This document shows, in pieces, positions 5,963 to 11,127 of a stretch of 11,828 bases of DNA. Position 1 is the first letter of the stretch. Every line of letters begins with the position of its first letter. The notes under the pieces are model-generated. The model saw only the letters and a program-made list of their open reading frames with translations. It was not told the DNA's origin and ran no database searches. Where the stretch lies: positions 1 through 11,828 of the forward strand of contig CAYICL010000023.1 in NCBI GenBank assembly GCA_964361885.1, in the 5' to 3' direction. The stretch comes from CAYICL01 sp964361885. GTDB taxonomy: Bacteria; Patescibacteriota; Microgenomatia; UBA1400; CG1-02-47-37. Both the position numbers and the translations under genes were made by a program.

Positions 5963-7216
5963 ATGATAGTGAGAGAACAACAAGAATGGCAACCAGCTTT
6001 ATTTGAATATACTCCAGAAATTTCTTTAACTGAAAGTTGGGGTTGTAAGGCGAGGGAGCTATGGGGAGAGAAGTTAGGATGGTTAGCAGAATTGGCTCAT
6101 AGCCATTCGGCTTTGTTTTTTACAGATATTGGGATGGGAACAGCGGGAATTGAACTGCCAGGAGCAAGTGTAATAGTACACAAAGATGGTTCAACCCTGC
6201 CAAATTTAGATAAAATAATGGAGAAGAATCAAGTTGACTTAATACCTAAGTTGGCTTTTATAGTGGCCAGCACTTTAAACGGAGAACATATTAATGCTGT
6301 GGCGGGTTTAGCCAGAGAGATGAAGGAAAACGGAGCGAAGGGAGTGATTGCAGTATTGACGTCTTTGGCCCATGAAAGACAGGATCATAAATTTATTGAA
6401 AAAGGGTTCGGACAAGTGATAAATCAGGTGACAAGCCTGAAAGATACAGTGGAAACTTTAGCCAGGCATTGCGACGGAGCTTTGGTGATGCAGCCTCATT
6501 CGATGCGGGGAATAGAGTTTGGCATCAGACATTATTTTCCGATGTTGCCGATTGACTGTTTAGAGTTTGTGGTGAAAAAGTCTGGTTATGACCAGATTGG
6601 AAATATTATTGAATTGGGGCCTGACAAAGGCAGGCAGGATGAAGCCAGACGGATAGCCAATATTTTAGATTGCCCACTGCTGACATTAACTAAAGAAAGA
6701 GACAGTCTTCATGGGGGAAAACCAAAAATTATTTGGCCTGAGGGTTCAAGAGAGAGGATTAGAGACGATGGATTTACAGTATTGATTACTGATGATGAGA
6801 TCCGGGATGCCGGGACTACAGAAGCGATTGTTGATGATTTAGAGGGTTATACTAATGATGTTAGGATTATCACGATTAAGGCAATAATGAGCGATGAGAT
6901 TAAACCGAGGATGGTAATTAGGGATGGGCGATTAGTTCAGGTTAAACCTAGAGATAAATGGGCAGCATCGTCGGCGGTAGCTAAGCTTAATAAATCTTGG
7001 ATAAAAGAAATCTTAATTACTGATGCGGTCCAACCTATAGCTGATTTAGCGCCCATTGCAGACAAGATCAGGATTATCAGTTTAGAATCAGAAATTGAAG
7101 CCCTAGTTGGTTATTTAAGACAAAATTGGATACCCTTAAGCCAGTCTTGGTTGAGAGATCCAAACCAAACAGGCACTTTATTAAGCCTGGATTTAGCGGT
7201 AGAGAAACACAAGTAA
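5963..7216 (+). CDS. Divergent ribose-phosphate pyrophosphokinase-like protein
   Basis: This protein is related to PRPP synthetase, which makes phosphoribosyl pyrophosphate from ribose 5-phosphate and ATP for nucleotide synthesis. Visible family features are the tandem phosphoribosyltransferase-type folds and a PRPP-binding loop, VLITDDEIRDAGTT (273-286, with the acidic pair Asp277-Asp278). Also visible are the QPHSMRGIEFG region (177-187) and ELGPDKGRQDEARRIA (217-232), which resembles the segment before the flexible catalytic loop. KER at 244-246 may be the loop's basic pair. At 417 aa it is about 100 residues longer than normal enzymes (about 310), with an extended N-terminus. It could be an authentic synthetase or a non-catalytic homologue. 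No Shine-Dalgarno sequence is present; a terminator-like hairpin precedes it. Confidence 0.75.
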   Translation: MIVREQQEWQPALFEYTPEISLTESWGCKARELWGEKLGWLAELAHSHSALFFTDIGMGTAGIELPGASVIVHKDGSTLPNLDKIMEKNQVDLIPKLAFIVASTLNGEHINAVAGLAREMKENGAKGVIAVLTSLAHERQDHKFIEKGFGQVINQVTSLKDTVETLARHCDGALVMQPHSMRGIEFGIRHYFPMLPIDCLEFVVKKSGYDQIGNIIELGPDKGRQDEARRIANILDCPLLTLTKERDSLHGGKPKIIWPEGSRERIRDDGFTVLITDDEIRDAGTTEAIVDDLEGYTNDVRIITIKAIMSDEIKPRMVIRDGRLVQVKPRDKWAASSAVAKLNKSWIKEILITDAVQPIADLAPIADKIRIISLESEIEALVGYLRQNWIPLSQSWLRDPNQTGTLLSLDLAVEKHK

Positions 7217-7219
7217 GCT

Positions 7220-7228
7220 TGTTAAAAT
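7220..7228 (+). promoter_or_regulatory. Extended -10 promoter for the exonuclease gene
   Basis: TGT-TAAAAT lies eight bases before the ATG at 7237, with no clear -35 box. AGGA at 7230-7233 is too close to the ATG for a normal Shine-Dalgarno role. Confidence 0.5.
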
Positions 7229-7236
7229 TAGGATAA

Positions 7237-8193
7237 ATGAAAAGATTAGTTTTAATTGATGGGCATGCGTTGGTGTTTAGGGCTTATTATGCTTTTCCGG
7301 CCAGTTTAACCAATAAAAAAGGGGAACAGATTAATGCGGTTTATGGTTTCAGTTCGATGTTGCTGGCGGTAATCAAAGAGCTGAAGCCGACCCATCTGGC
7401 AGTGGCTTTTGATCTGGATAAGCCGACTTTCAGGCATATTGAGTATGTCGGCTACAAAGCCCAAAGACCGGAGGTAGATGTGGAGCTGACCGACCAGCTG
7501 GATTGGGTCAGGAAAGTGGTTAAGTCATTGAATATCCCGATTTTTGAAGTGGAAGGGTTTGAGGCAGATGATGTGATCGGAACACTGGCAGTGCAGGCGT
7601 CCAAAGCACAAAGCTTAGAGGTAATAATTGTGACCGGGGATCAGGATGCGATGCAATTGGTCAACGGCTTGATTAAAGTTTATGTGCCGGGCAGGGGTAA
7701 AAAGCCGGCGATGATTTACGGATCCAAGGAAGTTAAAAACAGGTATGATTTAGAGCCAAAACAGATTATAGATTTAAAAGCCATTAGTGGCGATGTGTCT
7801 GATAATATTCCGGGAATTAAAGGCATTGGTCCAAAGACGGCGACAAATCTATTAAAGAAGTTTTTAACGGTGGAAAGAGTTTATGGCCAGTTGGATGAGG
7901 CGATAAAAAAAGGTGAGATCAGCAGAGTCGTGGGAGAAAAACTGGCTGACGGGTATGAGGAAGCCTTAAGAGGTAAAAGGCTGGCAACGATTGTTTTGGA
8001 TGTACCGATAACTTTAAATTTAAAGGCCTGCGAGGTGAATGATTATAATAAGAAAAAAGCTAAAAAATTGTTTGAAAAGTGGGGGTTTAAGTCCTTAGTT
8101 CACCGATTGCCGAATGATGAAGACGAGGAAGAGACGGAAGAGATATTTCAAAGTAAATCAGAAAAGGATGACAGTCAAATGGGGCTGTTTTGA
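7237..8193 (+). CDS. Stand-alone 5'-3' exonuclease (Pol I N-domain type) with C-terminal clamp motif
   Basis: This flap/5' nuclease of the DNA polymerase I N-terminal family would remove RNA primers and flaps in replication and repair. Metal-binding acidic residues appear in the expected order: Asp8 (LIDGHA), Asp59 (VAFDLDKPTFRH), Glu109/Asp111/Asp112 (EADDVIGTLA), Asp135/Asp137 (TGDQD) and Asp186/Asp189 (SGDVSDNIPG). A helix-hairpin-helix follows (IKGIGPKTA, 194-202). At 318 aa it has only the nuclease domain, with no polymerase attached. The acidic tail (about 296-313) ends exactly in QMGLF (314-318). This fits the bacterial beta-clamp binding consensus QxxLF and suggests recruitment to the sliding clamp. 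Confidence 0.93.
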   Translation: MKRLVLIDGHALVFRAYYAFPASLTNKKGEQINAVYGFSSMLLAVIKELKPTHLAVAFDLDKPTFRHIEYVGYKAQRPEVDVELTDQLDWVRKVVKSLNIPIFEVEGFEADDVIGTLAVQASKAQSLEVIIVTGDQDAMQLVNGLIKVYVPGRGKKPAMIYGSKEVKNRYDLEPKQIIDLKAISGDVSDNIPGIKGIGPKTATNLLKKFLTVERVYGQLDEAIKKGEISRVVGEKLADGYEEALRGKRLATIVLDVPITLNLKACEVNDYNKKKAKKLFEKWGFKSLVHRLPNDEDEEETEEIFQSKSEKDDSQMGLF

Positions 8194-8196
8194 AAT

Positions 8197-8289
8197 ATGA
8201 AAGTGGCTTTAGTGCATGACCCCACAAAGTTTTTTGAAGCGTTCACGCGGTCATTAGCCGGTATCACTTTCAGAAAACTAGCGGGGTAA
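8197..8289 (+). pseudogene. Truncated glycosyltransferase start
   Basis: The 30-codon frame begins MKVALVHD, nearly the same as the intact glycosyltransferase start (MRIALVHD) 100 bases later. Fifteen bases, GCTTTAGTGCATGAC, are identical (8206-8220 and 8306-8320). After HD it departs (PTKFFEAF...) and stops at 8287-8289. It begins four bases after the exonuclease stop. Arms GAAAGTG (8199-8205) and CACTTTC (8265-8271), with inner ATGACC/GGTCAT (8216-8221/8249-8254), form an interrupted inverted repeat across it. I infer a remnant of a second family-4 glycosyltransferase. A short upstream regulatory ORF is an alternative. Confidence 0.55.
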
Positions 8290-8320
8290 ATTATTTATGA
8301 GAATTGCTTTAGTGCATGAC
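8206..8320 (+). repeat. 15-bp direct repeat, two copies 100 bases apart
   Basis: GCTTTAGTGCATGAC occurs at 8206-8220 and 8306-8320, in both cases encoding ALVHD at the start of a glycosyltransferase-like frame. It marks a partial duplication of the gene start. Confidence 0.85.
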
Positions 8321-9409
8321 TATTTAAATGAGTTTGGAGGAGCGGAAAGAGTTTTGCTGGCGTTATCGGAAATCTGGCCCAAAGCGCCGATATATACCGC
8401 TTTTTACCAACAAGGTTCAACCGCGGCGCAAAGATTTAAACACAGAAAGATCATTGCTTCTTGGGTGCAAAACATTCCCTTTTTTAAAGACTGGCTCTAT
8501 TCGCCTTTGCGGTTTTTGTCGCCGACAATTTGGGACTCGTTTGTCCGCCCTCTGGCGGATTACGATCTGGTCATCAGTTCCAGCAGCTGGTATATCACGA
8601 AAGGTTTCGGGGAGATCTGCTACTGCCATACGCCGCCAAGATGGCTTTACGGTTATCAGACGTCAATGAATTGGCAAAAGTATTGGCCGGTACGCGTTTA
8701 CGGCACGATCATCAGCCACTTTATGCGTCTTTATGATTTCCGCCAGGCGCAAAAAGTTAAGTACTTTATTGCCAACAGTGAAGAGGTGAAAAAGAGAATT
8801 TGGAAGTTTTACCGGAGAGAAGCAACAGTAATTTATCCACCAGTAGATTTGCCCCACTTCGTCGGAGGCTACGTTAGGGGCAAGCAAAACTACTATTTAA
8901 TCGTTTCTCGTTTGGTAGGGGGTAAAGGGATCGAGTTGGGGATTGCGGCGGCCAAAAAATACGGTTTTAAGTTGAAAATTGTCGGTGAGGGGCCCCACTT
9001 CGTCCCCACTTCGTCAAGACTTCGCGGGGCTTCGCGGGGTAAACCCGTTGAATTCCTGGGAGAAGTAAGTGACCATGAACTAGTGAAGTTATATTCCCAA
9101 GCTAAAGGCTTTTTGGCACTAAGCCGCGATGAGGATTTTGGCATTACACCGGTGGAGGCAATGAGTTGTGGCACCCCGGTTGTGGCATTTTATGGCGGAG
9201 GTTACAAAGAAACCGTTATTGACGGTAAGACTGGAGTGTTTTTCAGAAACTACTCAACCGCGGGTTTATGGCAGGCAATGAAAAAGTTTAAAAATTTAAA
9301 TTATCAAACTTTACAAAAGAATTGCTTAGAGCAAGCGAAAAAGTTTAGCAAGGAAAGATTTAAGCAAGAAATTAGGGAATTTGTGGCCCGGCATTCGCCG
9401 GGTAAATAA
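8297..9409 (+). CDS. GT-B glycosyltransferase, family 4
   Basis: This retaining sugar-nucleotide glycosyltransferase probably builds cell-surface polysaccharide or glycolipid from the cytoplasmic face. The N-domain has VHDYLNEFGGAERVL (6-20) with the GGAE donor-pocket motif. The C-domain has LIVSRLVGGKGIELGIAA (201-218), VGEGP (229-233) and the E-x7-E motif, Glu279 to Glu287, within RDEDFGITPVEAMSCGTPVVA. At 370 aa the length is normal. Two odd in-frame segments (185-195 and 233-248) are encoded by palindromic DNA. TAAATT lies four bases before the ATG and there is no Shine-Dalgarno sequence. It converges on the sigma gene, stop to stop, 19 bases apart. The sugar donor and acceptor cannot be read from the sequence. 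Confidence 0.93.
   Translation: MRIALVHDYLNEFGGAERVLLALSEIWPKAPIYTAFYQQGSTAAQRFKHRKIIASWVQNIPFFKDWLYSPLRFLSPTIWDSFVRPLADYDLVISSSSWYITKGFGEICYCHTPPRWLYGYQTSMNWQKYWPVRVYGTIISHFMRLYDFRQAQKVKYFIANSEEVKKRIWKFYRREATVIYPPVDLPHFVGGYVRGKQNYYLIVSRLVGGKGIELGIAAAKKYGFKLKIVGEGPHFVPTSSRLRGASRGKPVEFLGEVSDHELVKLYSQAKGFLALSRDEDFGITPVEAMSCGTPVVAFYGGGYKETVIDGKTGVFFRNYSTAGLWQAMKKFKNLNYQTLQKNCLEQAKKFSKERFKQEIREFVARHSPGK
8851..8881. repeat. Palindromic insertion 1 inside the glycosyltransferase gene
   Basis: GCCCC (8851-8855) pairs with GGGGC (8877-8881), and inner CGT with ACG. The left arm contains CCCCACTTCGTC, the same word as in insertion 2. It encodes residues 185-195, at a point where family members usually have a short DxxxF segment before the C-domain. 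Confidence 0.6.
8993..9039. repeat. Palindromic insertion 2 inside the glycosyltransferase gene
   Basis: Two tandem CCCCACTTCGT units (8993-9003, 9004-9014), spacer CAAG (9015-9018), then two ACTTCGC/CTTCGC-GGGG units (GGGG at 9026-9029 and 9036-9039) make a mirror-spaced CCCC/GGGG palindrome. It is in frame and codes HFVPTSSRLRGASRG (234-248), a low-complexity basic loop between VGEGP and VEFLG. Confidence 0.7.
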
Positions 9410-9423
9410 GTTAAAATAGCTTC
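9347..9423 (+). repeat. Direct repeat copy A (end of glycosyltransferase plus spacer)
   Basis: Positions 9347-9384 match 11067-11104 at 36 of 38 bases, and 9407-9423 match 11111-11127 at 16 of 17. Copy A carries 22 bases in the middle (9385-9406) where copy B has 6. It ends in TTAAAAT-AGCTTC followed by GTA, where copy B has the ABC-gene ATG. Confidence 0.9.
9387..9402. terminator. Hairpin at the glycosyltransferase 3' end
   Basis: CCCGGC (9387-9392), loop ATTC, GCCGGG (9397-9402) form a perfect six-pair stem inside the last codons. It is followed by TAAATAAGTTAAAAT, which is not a clean T-run, so it is only a weak terminator candidate. It falls in the segment missing from repeat copy B and may instead be a small palindromic insertion. 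Confidence 0.45.
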
Positions 9424-9428
9424 GTAGG

Positions 9429-10931
9429 CTAAATTCCTAATTTTTGTAAAGCTTCTGTTTCAATTTGGAAGACGCGTTGTCTGGAGATACCCATCATGCG
9501 GCCGACTGCTTCAAGAGTATATGTTGTAGAGCTTTTTAATGGAAAGCGGAGGTTGATAACTTTAACTTCTTGTGCTGATAAGTCGTGGGGTTGACTAAGC
9601 CGTGTTTTCAGGGCGGAAGTGACGGATAAGTCGCGGGATTCACTAAGCTGTGTTTTCTGAGGGGAAGGTGTCGAACGTGGGAGGTTTTTTGGTTTGATGT
9701 CGATTTCAAGATAGTCGTGCAGTTGGCGACGGATGGCCGGGTTGCGCAGGCGACTCAAAGCCTGGGATTCAATCTGGCGGACGCGTTCGCGCGTCACGCC
9801 CATCTTGTGCCCCACTTCCTGGAGGGTATAGACCTGCCCGTCCACTAGACCGTAGCGCAATTGCAGGATGCGGACTGCACGCGGCGGAAGCCCGTTGAGA
9901 ACTTCGTTAATATGCTCTCTGAGCAAGTTGTAGGCTGCTGTATCATCGGGCGCAGTCTCTTCATCTTCGATAAAGTCACCCAAGACCGAGCTTTCCTCGT
10001 CATCTGTTGGGGCTTCGAGGGAGAGCGGATGCCGGACCACTTGGAGCATACCCGCCACTTTCTCGGGAGACTTTTGCAGCGCGTCGGCTAGTTCTTCGAC
10101 CGAGGGATCACGGCCCAGGCGTTGGGTCAACTGATGCTGAACACGCAGGAGTTTATTGATTTGGTCGTGCATATGGACCGGAAGCCGGATGGTCCGGCCT
10201 TGATCGGCAACCGCCCGAGTGACTGCCTGACGGATCCACCAAGTAGCATAAGTAGAGAACCTATGACCACGGCGCCAATCATATTTTTTGGTAGCCCGGA
10301 TCAGGCCAATGTTGCCTTCCTGGATCAGGTCAAGGAATGGTACGCCGCGGCCCATATATTTTTTGGCTACAGAAACAGCGAGCCGGGTATTGGCAGCAAT
10401 AAGATGATCGCGGGCAGTCCAGCCGTCATTAATTAAGAGTTTTAACTCTTGTTTACGCTTAGACTCAACATTACCTTGTGCCAGTTTTTCTCGTGCCAGC
10501 CGGCCTTGTTCGATTCTCGTGGCGAGGCTAATTTCTTCCTCGTGTGTTAATAGGGGAACGCGGGATATTTCTTTTAAATAAAGGCTGATACTGTTGTCAG
10601 TGTCTATGTTGGCCAGATAGTCGTCAAGGTTGAGTTCTGGTTCTGCTTCGGCCTCTTCGACGGCAGCCAGTTCCTCTTCCGATGGTTCACTGACCGGTAC
10701 ACTTTCAACATAGTTAACCTTGAAACTTAAGAGGTTGGCAAACACATCTTCGAGCTGTTCGACATCTTCTTCCGCTTCTGGGAAAAAGTGAATGATTTCA
10801 TCCAAAGTGACGTATGGATCCTCCCTTGTAAGTCCAAGTTGCATTAATCCCTCAAGAGGCGAAGCGGATTCACCGTCTGCAACGGCAGCTTCAGGTCGTG
10901 GGGCAACTTGTTCGGGTGATTGGCTTGCCAT
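9429..10931 (-). CDS. rpoD: Principal sigma-70 factor with a second, C-terminal region 4.2
   Basis: This is the RNA polymerase specificity subunit. In order: an acidic N-terminus (1-105); region 1.2 DNSISLYLKEISRVPLLTHE (112-131); region 2 with SVAKKYMGRGVPFLDLIQEG (187-206) and the -10 reader RFSTYATWWIRQAVTRA (224-240). Region 3 is about 256-330, and region 4 about 345-400 with the helix-turn-helix TLQEVGHKMGVTRERVRQIE (369-388). Normal proteins end just after this. Here the chain continues with two 16-residue repeats (426-441, 442-457) and a second 4.2-like unit, YTLEAVGRMMGISRQRVFQIE (471-491), before the stop. At 500 aa it is long by about 90 residues. The gene is visibly GC-richer than its neighbours. 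It has an extended -10 eight bases before the ATG. Confidence 0.95.
   Translation of the reverse strand: MASQSPEQVAPRPEAAVADGESASPLEGLMQLGLTREDPYVTLDEIIHFFPEAEEDVEQLEDVFANLLSFKVNYVESVPVSEPSEEELAAVEEAEAEPELNLDDYLANIDTDNSISLYLKEISRVPLLTHEEEISLATRIEQGRLAREKLAQGNVESKRKQELKLLINDGWTARDHLIAANTRLAVSVAKKYMGRGVPFLDLIQEGNIGLIRATKKYDWRRGHRFSTYATWWIRQAVTRAVADQGRTIRLPVHMHDQINKLLRVQHQLTQRLGRDPSVEELADALQKSPEKVAGMLQVVRHPLSLEAPTDDEESSVLGDFIEDEETAPDDTAAYNLLREHINEVLNGLPPRAVRILQLRYGLVDGQVYTLQEVGHKMGVTRERVRQIESQALSRLRNPAIRRQLHDYLEIDIKPKNLPRSTPSPQKTQLSESRDLSVTSALKTRLSQPHDLSAQEVKVINLRFPLKSSTTYTLEAVGRMMGISRQRVFQIETEALQKLGI
9577..9662 (-). repeat. 48-bp tandem repeat in the sigma linker
   Basis: Two units with a 48-base period begin at 9577 and 9625. 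Their first 33 bases agree at 29 positions (GATAAGTCG...GTGTTTTC on the plus strand). Translated on the minus strand they give KTQLSESRDLS and KTRLSQPHDLS. The period is 16 codons, so frame is kept. Confidence 0.85.
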
Positions 10932-10939
10932 ACCCTATA

Positions 10940-10948
10940 ATTATAGCA
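10940..10948 (-). promoter_or_regulatory. Extended -10 promoter for sigma gene
   Basis: On the minus strand TGC-TATAAT is a perfect extended -10, eight bases before the ATG at 10931. No Shine-Dalgarno sequence is present. It points away from the opposite-strand promoter at 10951-10959. Confidence 0.75.
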
Positions 10949-10950
10949 TG

Positions 10951-10959
10951 TGCTAGAAT
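10951..10959 (+). promoter_or_regulatory. Extended -10 promoter for the mutM remnant
   Basis: TGC-TAGAAT lies six bases before the ATG at 10966 and back-to-back with the sigma promoter, only two bases apart. It would give a leaderless transcript. Confidence 0.65.
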
Positions 10960-10965
10960 AACCTC

Positions 10966-11118
10966 ATGCCGGAACTACCGGAAGTAGAAACCATCAGAAG
11001 ACAGTTGGGAAAAGTTTTAGTTGGGCAGAGGGTTAAGAGCCTACAGGGAGAGACCCTGAAGGTTAAAGCAAGGAAAGATTTAAGCGGGAAATTAGGGAAT
11101 TTGTCGAGAGTAAGCTAA
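10966..11118 (+). pseudogene. mutM: Truncated mutM (formamidopyrimidine-DNA glycosylase) start
   Basis: The 50-codon frame begins MPELPEVETIRRQL, the hallmark N-terminus of MutM/Fpg. It includes the catalytic Pro2 and Glu3 needed to excise oxidised guanine. Real MutM is about 270 aa with a helix-two-turn-helix and a zinc finger; all of that is absent. From 11067 the DNA is the 3' end of a glycosyltransferase read out of frame, so the protein ends in unrelated residues. The promoter and ATG are intact. A functional mutM may exist elsewhere in the genome, or repair may be lost. Confidence 0.85.
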
Positions 11119-11123
11119 AATAG
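11067..11123 (+). pseudogene. 3' end of a second glycosyltransferase
   Basis: In its own frame this stretch reads SKERFKREIREFVESKLK and then TAG. It matches the end of the intact glycosyltransferase (SKERFKQEIREFV) at 12 of 13 residues. Its natural-looking final residues suggest a true C-terminus. A stop (TAA, 11064-11066) lies just before it in this frame, so homology starts abruptly at the mutM junction. Confidence 0.75.
11116..11121 (+). promoter_or_regulatory. -10 box for the ABC transporter gene (leaderless type)
   Basis: TAAAAT lies six bases (AGCTTC) before the ATG at 11128, the same spacing as at 2753 and 10954. There is no Shine-Dalgarno sequence. Confidence 0.6.
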
Positions 11124-11127
11124 CTTC

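Larger units (their letters stand above)
11067..11127 (+). repeat. Direct repeat copy B
   Basis: Partner of 9347-9423 (36/38 and 16/17 matching bases in two blocks). The two copies bracket the sigma gene and the mutM remnant. Copy B includes the -10 box and spacer of the following ABC gene. Confidence 0.9.

Noticed and set aside
8328..8887. Several overlapping ORFs within the glycosyltransferase
   Set aside because: The GT4 motifs in the 8297 frame are continuous. The others are frame shadows in a GC-richer stretch.
9577..9662. CRISPR array or minisatellite
   Set aside because: There are only two units, in coding frame and without spacers. It is an intragenic duplication.
10122..10436. Plus-strand ORFs inside the sigma gene (also 9861-10091)
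   Set aside because: They lie opposite highly conserved sigma regions 2-3 and look like random translations.
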